From NCBI GenBank assembly GCA_030704615.1, contig CM060733.1, positions 54,748,001 to 54,808,000 of the forward strand: DNA of 60,000 nucleotides, given 5' to 3'. Source of the DNA: Takakia lepidozioides. Its lineage: Eukaryota > Streptophyta > Takakiopsida > Takakiales > Takakiaceae. The notes below the pieces were generated by a model. The model was not told the origin of the DNA and did no database searches. It saw only the letters and a list, made by a program, of their open reading frames with translations. How positions within the stretch are numbered: position 1 is the stretch's first letter; every line of letters starts with the position of its first letter. The translations under genes were made by a program, and so were the position numbers. Below, piece by piece: positions 48,381 through 57,500 of the stretch.

Positions 48381-48902
48381 TCATATTGGTGAGTATTCTC
48401 GGGATCCCGAAGTATACCCTGGCGATGAGGGTGTATACTTTGGGGATGCCGGAGTGTACTCTGGGGTTGAGGGAGTGTACTCTGGTGATACGGGAGTATA
48501 CTCCGGGGATCCGGGTGTATAATCTTGGGTATCTGGCGTATACGCAGGGTACATAGCGCAGAAATCATTTGATTCCACCGATACTTCAGCTACAGGATCT
48601 CCGGAAGACCCTCCACAATATTGTTCTAGAAAAGAACTTAAAGCTGCTGACCCAGGAGGAACGTCGCAAAAATATCCTATTGGTGAATAATTGTCCTGAT
48701 CGTCTGATACAAGGGAGTAGGTGTCAGGCTCCTCTGTGGATGGAATTGTAGAAACGGGAGATGATATAACATGAACTCCTTCAGAAGGTCCCGTCATAAT
48801 AACCGCAGCTTCGCATTCACCTTGTGAGGAGGGTGAAAACGTTGTGTTGTGTCCGGCATGTTCCATCTCATTCTCCTCCTTCATCGAACACGAATCTACC
48901 AC
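48381..48902 (-). CDS. ORF with Pol II CTD-like YTPxSPE heptad repeats, 173 aa
   Basis: This is a minus-strand frame from ATG 48902. Residues 1-120 are acidic and Ser-rich (MVDSCSMKEENEMEHAG, EPDTYSLVSDDQDNYSPIGY). Residues 121-173 (48384-48542) are seven heptads plus a partial one: YTPDTQD, YTPGSPE, YTPVSPE, YTPSTPE, YTPASPK, YTPSSPG, YTSGSRE, YSPI. The pattern Y-(T/S)-P-x-(S/T)-P-x parallels the YSPTSPS heptad of the largest Pol II subunit, but with Glu at position 7. After a TGA the same frame repeats an upstream segment (PPGSAALSSFLEQY at one place, RPGSAALASFLAQY at the other), so the true protein may be longer or this copy may be truncated. It is not part of an RPB1 gene: no polymerase domain is nearby. 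The heptads are encoded by a 21-bp minisatellite. Confidence 0.55.
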   Translation of the reverse strand: MVDSCSMKEENEMEHAGHNTTFSPSSQGECEAAVIMTGPSEGVHVISSPVSTIPSTEEPDTYSLVSDDQDNYSPIGYFCDVPPGSAALSSFLEQYCGGSSGDPVAEVSVESNDFCAMYPAYTPDTQDYTPGSPEYTPVSPEYTPSTPEYTPASPKYTPSSPGYTSGSREYSPI

Positions 48903-49329
48903 ACTGGAAGAATCATCAAGAACTCGTGCTCAGTTATAGATTGTACAGAAGGAGACACGCGAAGAACGCGCGATCGCATGTATTTGGTCCACAATTTTCC
49001 CTCCAATAATGTAAAATCTGATTGTAAGCAACAACGAGGTTGTTAAGCATGGCGAACAGAATCCATATACATGACTTTGTGCTTTCAGTCATATAAGAGT
49101 ATCCTGACATCTATTATCCCAAGAAAATTCTTCTGAGTTGTAGGAACATCAGAACCACGCACAATCGCGCGTTATTGAATTGAGGCACAGATAAACTAAT
49201 TTCATCCCACTGCGAGAAGTCTACCGGAAGGACTATTAAAGTACATTGAGAACATTGAGGATTATCTAGCTGGGAGTCGTTTTTATTTATATTTAGAATA
49301 AGACTAAAACGAAGAAGTCAAATTCGCGC

Positions 49330-51420
49330 TATTGCTTAGTTCTCCTGTAGGTGACGATTTGCACTGAATGAAGCACGCGCGATCGTGCGCGCACCTTTAA
49401 ACCATTCTTAGACATCACATCTTCACTGTCTAATCTGAAAGAGTGCTCGACATAATCGATGAACAACCTAAACGATGTTGACGACAAGTAATATTTCAAA
49501 CTGTCCTAGACTTTTGGATTGATATTTGGATACTATTGTATATTATTGTGTCCACATTGAACACCTCCGCCCATCATACATAAGAGTGACAATGCCACCA
49601 CATATAGGAATTATTATACTCTGTGTCATGGCAAGACAGATAAAGTGCGACAAAAGATTTTAGTTGACATTGTATAATGTGAACTAATGTCTTCCGAAAC
49701 ACTTTACAGTTTTGAGTATGCACTCAGACATATCCTCATATGTGTCATCTAATCATCTGGGTATCAATGGTGTTGTCGTGGTCGATAGAATACAAGTACC
49801 AACAAAATGAAGCTTCTTCAGGGCATTCTTTCGCATCACATCTTCAATTTCTCATCCAATGCAGTTTAATAGAGAGTCAAATTCGCGCGATTGCGCAAGG
49901 TTCAATCATTGCATAATCATTTTAATTGAAAACATTGAGTTTATTGTCATACTAATGAATGATTTCTTCGACCCCGTACAGTTTGGTATTAGCTACTGTT
50001 CGATAGGACTTCTGTAGTGACGACTTGCACTGAATAAAGCACGCGCGATCGCGTGTGCTCTTTTAAACCATTCTTGGACATCACATCTTCACTGTCTAAT
50101 CAGAAACAATGGTCGACATAATCGATGAACAACCTAAGCGATGTTGATGACAAGTAATATTTCAAACGACTTTTGAATTGATATTTGGATACTATTGTAT
50201 ATTATTGTGTCCACACTGAACACCTCCACCCATCATACATAAGAGTGACCATGTCACCACATATAGGAATTATCATATTTTGTGTGCATGACAAGACATA
50301 TAAAGTGCAACGGAAGATTTTAGTTGACATTGTATAATGTGAACTAATGTCTTCTGAAACACTTTACAGTTTTGAGTATGCACTCAGACATATCCTCATA
50401 TGTGTCATCTAATCATGTGGGTATCAATGATGTTGTTGTTGGTCGTTAGAATACAAGTACCAACCAAATGAAGCACGCGCGATCGTGCGTACTTCTTCAG
50501 GGCATTCTTTCGCATCACATGTTCAATTTCTCATCCAATGCAGTGAACTACAGAGTCAAATTAGCGCGATTGTGCAAGGTTCAATAATTGCATAATCCTG
50601 AAAATTGAAAACACTAAGTTTATTGTCTTGCTAATGAATGATTTCTTCGACCCCGTACAATTTGGTATTAGTTACTGATCGATAGGGTTTCTGTAGGTGA
50701 TGACTTGCACTGAATGAAGCACGCGTGAGCTCCTTTTAACCATTCTTGGACATCACATATTCACTGTCTAATCAGAAACAGTGGTCGACATAATCGATGA
50801 ACAACCTAATCGATGTTGATGACAAATAATATTTCAAACTGCCCTGGACTTTGGGTTGATATTTGGATACTATTGTATACTATTGTGTCCACACTGAACA
50901 CCTCCACCCATCATACATAAGAGTGACCATGTCACCACATACAAGAATTATCATATTTTGTACGGATGACAAGACAGATAAAGTGCAACGGAAGATTTTA
51001 GTTGACATTGTATAATGTGAACTAATGTCTTCCGAAACACTTTACAGTTTTGAGTATGCACTCAGACATATCCTCATATGTGTCATCTAATCATGTGGGT
51101 ATCAATGATGTTGTTGTTGGTCGCTAGAATACAAGTACCAACCAAATGAAGCACGCGCGATCGTGCGTACTTCTTCAGGGCATTCTTTTGCATCACATCT
51201 TCAATTTCTCATCCAATGCAGTAAATTACGGAGTCAAATTAGCGCGATTGTGCAAGGTTCAATAATTGCATAATCCTTAAAATTGAAAACACTGAGTTTA
51301 TTGTCATACTAATGAATGATTTCTTCGACCCAGTTTGGTATTAGTTACTGTTCGTTAGTGCTCTTGTAAGTGACGATTTTTACTGAATGAAGCATGCGCG
51401 ATCGCGCGTGCTTCGTTCAG
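49330..51420. repeat. Tandem array, about 670-bp unit, three copies plus partial
   Basis: The start of each unit (TTGCACTGAATGAAGC then a palindrome) recurs at about 49361, 50027, 50705 and, with TTTTTACTGAATGAAGC, 51377. Shared text includes CATCACATCTTCACTGTCTAAT, TCGATGAACAACCTAA, ATATTTGGATACTATTGTAT, CACTCAGACATATCCTCATA and ATTCTTTCGCATCACAT. Units differ by substitutions and by presence or absence of the CACGCGCGATCG palindrome. They are non-coding. Confidence 0.88.
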
Positions 51421-51581
51421 ACCATTCCCTTGCTGAAAGTGCTTATTGGCCTCGCTCCAAGTCCTAACTAAACCATGTTTCGCAATACTATCACTGAAAT
51501 AAACACGGGAGATCGCGCAAGGTTTCACTATGGCTTACGAAATCACTATGAATCCCTATTTCGAGAGGCACGTAATGCAGA

Positions 51582-51863
51582 TCATGGAAATAATGTGCAT
51601 AACCGAATCGAGCCAAAAACACAGTTTGGTATCCAGAACTGTACATGGTAAAATGAGTTCACGCGCGATCGCGCGTGAATGGACTGTGTCATGGTACCTA
51701 TACTGAGGCCTACACCATAGGCTGCAAAACCTAAACAGTTGCCAGCTGTATCTACGAACCCTATGAAATCAAAATTTCTCATGTCTCGAATCCGGAGTCG
51801 TTCATCAAGGAAAACGTACATATCCCGAAATCTTCCACAATTCCCAATCCTTCTATCAACCAT
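51582..51863 (-). CDS. Hypothetical short ORF, possible first exon
   Basis: A 93-codon frame from ATG 51863 (MVDRRIGNCGRFRDMYVFLD). It contains a hydrophobic stretch (CLGFAAYGVGLSIGTM) and runs through the perfect palindrome at 51658-51679, which argues that the second half is intron or non-coding. I do not recognise it. It could be the first exon of a decayed minus-strand gene of this block. Confidence 0.2.
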   Translation of the reverse strand: MVDRRIGNCGRFRDMYVFLDERLRIRDMRNFDFIGFVDTAGNCLGFAAYGVGLSIGTMTQSIHARSRVNSFYHVQFWIPNCVFGSIRLCTLFP

Positions 51864-52069
51864 CCTACCTCTTTAACCCTGGAATCAATCCAAAAATCAA
51901 AACAACTAATCAAAACAATCAAAACAAGCAATCATTCGCTCAAACAAGCAAACAATCAAGCAAACAATCAATCAAACATGCAACTTCTACGTTCCTACAA
52001 TTTCTGCAGCCCACGGAAGAATCCCTTATTGCATGCACGAAGAAGACGAGAAATTTTTTTACCTGCTTG

Positions 52070-52317
52070 ATGTCATTTCAGGCAAGGATCCTCCCTGCAG
52101 GGCTGGATGAGCTCTCTCGTTCGGGTGCGCACAACAGCTTCCGGGATGGCTGTCGTGCGCATACATATCGCTACACAACTACATCGCTGTCCAAAACCAC
52201 ACAAACATATGTGCACGCCACACACTAGTATAGCACTAGTCCAACCACTAGGCTACAACTAGTCAGTCACTAGGCTACCACTATACTGCCCACTATGGCA
52301 GTCACTAGTCCACACAA
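52070..52317 (-). repeat. Probable 3' LTR remnant of the methyltransferase-bearing gypsy
   Basis: The boundary is inferred from the polypurine-like CCCCCC (plus strand, 52321-52326) followed on the minus strand by TGTGTGG. The region has many CACTAG/CTAGT repeats. The left end is a guess. Confidence 0.4.
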
Positions 52318-52582
52318 TTGCCCCCCTAGCTGGTGCTTATGTCCCTCTAAGTCCAAGTAGCCACAAGATGTGATAGTGACCATAGCCTCACTAAGTCCTC
52401 CACCACTATCCCTACTACACTCAAACTCGATAGATCAAGAGGCCGGGTGCAAGAGTTGCCCCATCGTTAGTCGCCGTCTTGCAACTTATGAACTTGAGCT
52501 TGGGATCTCATGTATTGACTCCTATGAGCTTGGCCTCCCATGTCTTGTTAGCTGCCTCCAGTCATGTCCACTGCCACTATCC

Positions 52583-52720
52583 CAAGCAGTGTGAACACAA
52601 CCAATCTCCATCAGGAACCTTCTCAAGAGGTGGTGTCAAGCATCTCATATGCCAACCCCTTGAGCATCGATCACACACCAGCATGGTGGTTGCCCCTTTG
52701 GCAGACCCACAGAACATGCA
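52583..52720 (-). pseudogene. PHD finger at the C-terminus of the gypsy polyprotein
   Basis: A C4HC3 zinc finger: C-x2-C (KCMFCG), C-x2-C (VCDRC), H-x2-C (WHMRC), C-x2-C (WLCSHC). PHD fingers read histone H3 tails. It is in the same frame as the integrase, separated by a TGA at 52814-52816 (aligned with a probable CGA) and by NCAPCHLPNVDG text. A PHD here takes the place that a chromodomain has in chromoviruses, so a role in choosing the integration site is a reasonable inference. Confidence 0.85.
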
Positions 52721-52813
52721 CTTCAAACCTACAGGTACCACTGCCAAGTTTGGGTCAACTCTGCCATCGACATTGGGAAGGTGACATGGTGCACAATTAC
52801 GCACATTGTCCTT

Positions 52814-54352
52814 TCAAGTCATGCCATCCCGACCCTCCAAGATCAGGACCCCTAAGGGCAACACCTCTCGAACCCTCAGAATAACACGCCCTGTAGTAAC
52901 ATCCAGAGTCGTAGGAGCAGTCTGCTGCAAATAAACATAGTCACCAGGGCTAAACCTCCGAACCCCAGGACGATATCCTCCACCACGTATAGTGACATAC
53001 CTCAACGTATCACGGTGTTGTGCAATGGTAAGGTTCTCAAAAGCCATGGGCATGACTTTCTTGAACAACTCTGCACGCTGATCACATGCACGTACCCACA
53101 CGTCCGGATCGTCAAGGTTAAGGACTTGAGCAGTGTCCCTACGAATGGCTGCAGGCAAATCCGGCTCTCGGCCAAAGAGAAGGAAATATGGTGAGAAGGA
53201 GGCAAGTGATGCTTGTTTGCTGAACTTGTAGCCCATGGCTAACCAAGGAGCCTGAAGATCCCAATCTCCTAGGTGTCCCTTCTGCAAACCATATTTGTGC
53301 AAACCCCTCTTCACCGTTTGAACAACTCTATCTGCCAAGCCATCGGTCTCAGGATGATCCCGAGAAGTGGTGCGGTGGTCTATCAAGGCTTTATCACACA
53401 AAGCCTGAAACTCCCCGAAGAACTCTCTCCCTTGGTCCGTGAGTACCTCAGCTGGAGCACCAAATCGGCTAAGCACACGATCCAAGAATGCATACGCAGC
53501 CCCCTCACTAGCCTTGTCAGGCAATGGAACCAACTCAATCCACTTGGAGCAGTGCTCCACCATCACCAACACATATCTGTGGTGACGCATAGTCAGTGGC
53601 AACGGTCCTGCGAAGTCAAGACTCCACCTGTAGCCCAATCCCATGATTGGTAAAGGATGCAACTGTGGTGTAGGGGCGTTGAATGAAGCACGCACCCTGT
53701 CACACACCATGCACCTAGCCACGAACTGTTGCAGCTCTGTATGCATACCACGCCACCAATACCACCCCTGCAGTAAACTGTGAGTGCGTCATACTCCAAA
53801 ATGCCCCAATTCCTCATGGGCATGCCGCACTAACCATGCACGTTGTGTGGGGTGAGGCACAATCCTCACCCGACCATCCTCCCACACTCGAAGTAGGTGT
53901 ATCCCCTCCCACTTGAACCTCTTGGCTCGTTGCAGGATCCGATCCATCTCCCTGGCAGTCACAGTGGCTGCCGTATCTCCCATGCGGAGGTAGTCCAACA
54001 CAGCCAAATCCTCATGTATATCTCTGGCACCACCTGGCTCATCACTAGCCTCAGGGTCCTCAGACTTTCCGTCTACAGTCATCCCTGTTGTAGGTCCAAC
54101 CTGACCTCCCGATGCCAAGATACACAAAAATGCAGATGCGTGCCATCCCGACACCATCTCCTTATCCGTCTCACCATGCCACCGAGCTCCAGTGTCATCC
54201 TGCTGGCTCGTGCATGGATTGCGACTCAATCCATTCGCATCCCGATTGACCAAACCCGGTCGATGCACAATCTGAACATGTCTCTCATGCTCCTCCACCG
54301 TAGCACGAGAGACAAAACAATTCCAGTAAGCCTCAAGAACTGCCATATACAT
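52814..54352 (-). pseudogene. RNase H end and integrase of the methyltransferase-bearing gypsy
   Basis: One frame with a single internal TGA (53789-53791, reading GV-stop-RTHSLLQGWYWW). It contains the RNase H end (PGLVNRDANGLSR), the integrase HHCC domain (HAHEELGHFGV then CMVCDR) and the DDE core (WSLDFAGPL, VLTDQGREFF, DGLADRVVQTVKRGL). The third catalytic position reads Asp where Glu is expected (LAER in relatives, LADR here). The C-terminal integrase domain follows (FSPGDYVYLQQ, VLPLGVLILEG). Confidence 0.85.
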
Positions 54353-54615
54353 TGTCTCTCTCCTCTAGTGACAATAGGTCCAATGTCAGGCTCCCAATTG
54401 CCCTTCGTAACTGCAACCTTAAGTCCAGCAGAGTTAGAGGTAGAGGACGCGTCCCGTGGTTGCTTTGCCGCAACCTCTTGAGCAATACTCCCTGCCTTCT
54501 CAGTCAATGACAAGGCCTCATCCTGCCCCATCATCTCATCCTTGAGGACCTCCTCAACCCGAGAAGAATCCCCAACCTCATCCATTACAGCCGCCTTGGC
54601 TGCCAACTCCCTCTA

Positions 54616-55590
54616 AACCTCGAGCACCTCCCACGTGTGCCATGGATGCCTGCACCTCGTGGTCCTCACATGCTTGCCCCTACTCACTGCCTGTACCGTC
54701 TCGGTAGGCAGAGAGACCATCGAGGGAAGTGTACTCCGCACTCTGCGTTGCTCAGCCATAGCCAAGCTGATAATCCAGGTCAAGCAATTGAGATCCATTG
54801 CTTGCCCCAACACCTGACGACGTGATGCCGACACCGCCGTGGTACCAGTGGTAAAACCCATTGCCCGCTCACGCTCGTCAGCATTAGGCTCCACTAATGG
54901 CTGCAACTGAGCATCCCACATGAGGCCACGTCCACTATCCTGGAAAGCATGCGATCTTGGGAAGCTGAGCAGTGTAGGTAATGCTGCTCGTGGTTGACCC
55001 ACCTTGTTGACCACTGCCAAAGGCGAACGGTCATCGTGTCTCACACGCTGAGACTGCCTCCCTGTGTCCAAAATGCTATCCACTGTGAGATGTGCTGGCC
55101 GCTGCATCCCATCAAATGCATGCTTGAGTAGTGCGGGTGACATCAAGTTAGTCCACCATAACCGTGGACGATGAGCCCGTGACCCCACTGCAGCTGCATC
55201 CAGCAACACTGTTGACCCAAGCCACGACCGGACTTGATGCACACTGGCCATCACCCTGGCCCGAGAATCGCCCATCAGTGGCACATTCTCCAAGATGTAT
55301 GTTGGAGATACAGCCTAATGAAGTTGTAAGTGGCGCAAAACCTGCACCATCTCCCAAAACAGACCCGACCTCGAGTCTTGCAATCCATTGTCATGCCCGG
55401 CTGATGAATACCCTTGGCAGGGCCAACCTGCCACTACCAAATCAATGAAGCCAACCCGCTCCAAATCCTGCGCCCCCAGCAACGAAATGTCTGCTGGCAA
55501 GGCCTGCTGATATCCACGAACTGTACACACCGGCAATAACTCAGGGTACTGCTGCACCAAATGAGCAACATGGCGAAGTGAAACGCATCG
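54616..55590 (-). pseudogene. C5-cytosine DNA methyltransferase domain inside the gypsy frame
   Basis: Motifs of C5 methyltransferases are in order: motif IV with catalytic Cys GWPCQGYSSAG (about 55400-55432), then a conserved DSRSGLFWEMVQVLRH, motif VI ENV in YILENVPLMG (about 55270-55305), motif VIII-like GSRAHRPRLWWTN (about 55160), NADERERAMGFTTGTTAVS and the motif X-like VLGQAMDLNCLTWI (about 54790-54890). The text resembles the DNMT3/retrotransposon-associated group more than the plant MET1 or CMT enzymes, by eye. The N-terminal SAM-binding motif I is missing because the element is cut at 55590. A TAG at 55315-55317 lies within the frame. The C-terminus reads through a TAG (54613-54615) into the rest of the polyprotein without a frame change. 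Confidence 0.85.
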
Positions 55591-55766
55591 TTACAAGATG
55601 GCATGTCGGCCAAGTCCTCCAAGGACATGTCCTGCAGGAGGCATTGCATGGAAATGTGAGGAACGAAAGGAAATAGAAGAGGTTCTGCAAGTGACAATCC
55701 AACAACCCCAAATGAATAGGCATGATGCAAAGTGAAATTTGTGTTTCTGGGATTGAAGAGGCTTAC

Positions 55767-56780
55767 CGTCATCATGAAAGCTCCCCACTGTCTGTACCTG
55801 AAGTGCCAGAAAACCAACCAGTCCTCCAACTCCTTCAGGTGGATACCAGTAGCAGCACCAGAGAAGAACCACCAAGCCCGGATTGCTTGGTAAATGCTCT
55901 AAGCTTCTCCCATTGAGGTGGCATTTTTGTACTTGAGGCAGAGCCTTCTGTGCTCCAACTGAAGATGAGGGCGAATGCAGCACTTTGTATGACGTGCCAG
56001 AGATTGACTCCAATGGAAGAGGCATGTGTGCTCCCTATTTTCCATTGGGACCTTAGGATCCCTCGAACCAAACACGCGCCGCACTGCATTGAAATTTGTT
56101 TATGCACTATCAGCCATGAAGCCCGCAAAATTTGTGTTCTGTATTCCATTGTGTTGCATGACGGCCATGAGCGAATTCCACATGAGCATCTGGGATTCAG
56201 TGTCCTCCGACTGCATATCACAAATTGCTATGGAGAGCACATGTTGGTACGCTGGATCGTACACATGGCACGCCATGGTTGTCCAACCCTTCACCCATTT
56301 GCAGTGATCAAACATTAACCAACATTTTGCCAAATCTCCTCCAGGTTGCATTCGGCGGACAATGCTCACACCACTGCCTTCGCCCACTGTGGACATCTTG
56401 AACAAATACACCTTGGACGAGCCCTGGCCAGGGAAGATACTGTTTTGAATGAATTCATAGCGACTCCTCCGTTTCCATAATGTTGTCCATGAATCTAGCA
56501 GTGCCTGTGCCCATTCTGAGTGCATTCACCTGGTTTCGAATATTGGGAGAGCTCAACACGGAGAAATGGTCCATCACTGCCTCAAGCGAATCTGCATCTA
56601 GCATTGGTTGTGTCGCATCCCCTTCACCCAATATGTGTTTTTCCAGGAATGCCTTGCTAGCTGCAAGCGCTATAACAGAAGGTGTTGCACAAGGGGCATT
56701 GTGGAACTCCTACTTCAGCAGATTTCTAGCGATGTCCACGCTATCCCTGCAACTTCCTTTGGACATAGGATGCTCGTGTG
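55767..56780 (-). pseudogene. Decayed transposase-like gene (DSAQ family, possibly MULE-like)
   Basis: Minus-strand text in order: ILGEGDATQPMLDADSLEAV (about 56640), NQVNALRMGTGTARFMDNIM, QNSIFPGQGSSKVYLFKMST, KGWTTMACHVYDPAYQHVLS, IAICDMQSEDTESQMLMW, NFAGFMADSA-stop-TNFNAVRRVFG, CLFHWSQSLARHTK and RAWWFFSGAATGIHL, ending at a GTAAGC donor near 55766. The D...(F/V)MAD(S)..N spacing and the HW block are compatible with an RNase H-fold transposase such as a MULE, but I have only visual similarity. One frameshift (about 56475) and at least two in-frame stops. Its left end is cut where the methyltransferase element begins. Confidence 0.5.
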
Positions 56781-56959
56781 TACCCATATGAATGTAGGCA
56801 CGAGTCATTGTCTTGCATCGGTGTGCCACCTGGTACATACGAGCGTGGCACACATAAACACAAGACGGGGAAAGTTTGCAGAACCTGCACACAAAAGTAT
56901 TGGTCTACTTACAATGTCACAAATACGTGGACCATTGGTAGTACGATTTTTCAAGGCAA

Positions 56960-57340
56960 TCTGACGAACTATACCATTCAACTTATTGTCCCTGATGCGG
57001 CTACAACGACCTCATTGCTTGCAAGCCTGTCAACACCAAAGGAGAATCCAACCTGCAAGTAGTTGATCTCATTCAGTAGTAGTTAGGAGATTCAGTGCAT
57101 TCATTCTTACAGTTCTCTGAATTGCAGTAATGTTCACTACAATTTTTGAGTAGTTTTGATCAGTACGATTTAGAGCCTTGGAGTTGCTCATGATGTACAT
57201 AATTCTTTTCCAATGCAATTGAAGATTCTGTCTCGATATGCTTGCATTCAAGCTTCATGCAGTTATTTTGGTGTCATGCTGGGGAAGACGACGTGCCTAT
57301 ACTCGTACCCCTGAGTCTTGGCTTCATACCCGTGGAATAT
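56960..57340. other. Intergenic, no feature recognised
   Basis: I see no coding frame with family features. AT-rich on the left, moving into the GGCAGAATC-type element on the right. Confidence 0.4.
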
Positions 57341-57354
57341 ACGGTGTATATATA

Positions 57355-57500
57355 CGGTTATGCATAATGTGGCAGAATCGGCCCTTGCGGCATATTATGC
57401 ACCCGTGGGCCGATTCGGCCAAATAAATTGGCCTGTGGAAAGGGCCGAATATGCCTTACCTGATTTTAACGTGGCGACAATGATGTGGCAGAGACGATGT
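57355..57500. repeat. Palindromic GC-rich element (GGCAGAATC family)
   Basis: It contains GTGGCAGAATCGGCCC, GTGGGCCGATTCGGCCAAAT and GATTTTAACGTGGCGACAATG, i.e. the same GGCAGAATC/GGCCGATTC themes as the foldback at 13932-14302. It lies about 500 bp upstream of the helicase start codon. Probably a related non-autonomous remnant. Confidence 0.5.

Larger units (their letters stand above)
35713..51679. repeat. Dispersed palindrome family, consensus CACGCGCGATCGCGCGTG
   Basis: Perfect or near-perfect copies lie at 35713-35726 (14-bp core), 37247-37264, 43719-43735, 46527-46548, 46617-46634, 46705-46720, 49374-49391, 50040-50057, 50474-50491, 51152-51169, 51389-51414 and 51658-51679. Degenerate copies lie near 34600, 37684, 38162, 44815, 48966, 49155, 49881, 50561, 51238 and 51506. 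Many are flanked by AAG on the left and CTT on the right. Apart from one 8-bp GCGATCGC near 29080 I see none outside this block. They lie in introns and intergenic DNA of the FCP1-like, ParB-like and CTD-like loci. Confidence 0.9.
52070..55590 (-). mobile_element. Decayed Ty3/gypsy element carrying a DNA methyltransferase and a PHD finger
   Basis: Read on the minus strand: C5-cytosine methyltransferase fragment (55590-54616), a TAG, then in the same frame a linker (54606-54350), RNase H end (HVQIVHRPGLVNRDANGLSR, about 54270), integrase zinc-binding and catalytic core (54200-52817) and a PHD finger (52720-52583). Gag, protease and most of the RT are missing, removed by an internal deletion near 54350-54400. 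A G-rich polypurine tract (AGGGGGGCAAT on the minus strand) precedes a probable 3' LTR that starts TGTGTGGACTAG and extends left from 52317 to about 52070. The right end (5') is truncated against another decayed gene at 55.6-55.8 kb, so no LTR pair or target duplication can be shown. Confidence 0.8.

Noticed and set aside
48384-48542. Fragment of the RPB1 gene itself
   Set aside because: No polymerase domain precedes it, the consensus has Glu at position 7, and the N-terminal part does not resemble RPB1.
35713-51679. CRISPR array
   Set aside because: The palindromes are irregularly spaced (tens to thousands of bp), there are no constant-length spacers, and the DNA is a plant nuclear genome.
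35713-51679. Bacterial (cyanobacterial) contamination or transfer because of the GCGATCGC core
   Set aside because: The surrounding DNA has spliceosomal introns, plant retroelements and eukaryotic gene families; only the octamer is shared.
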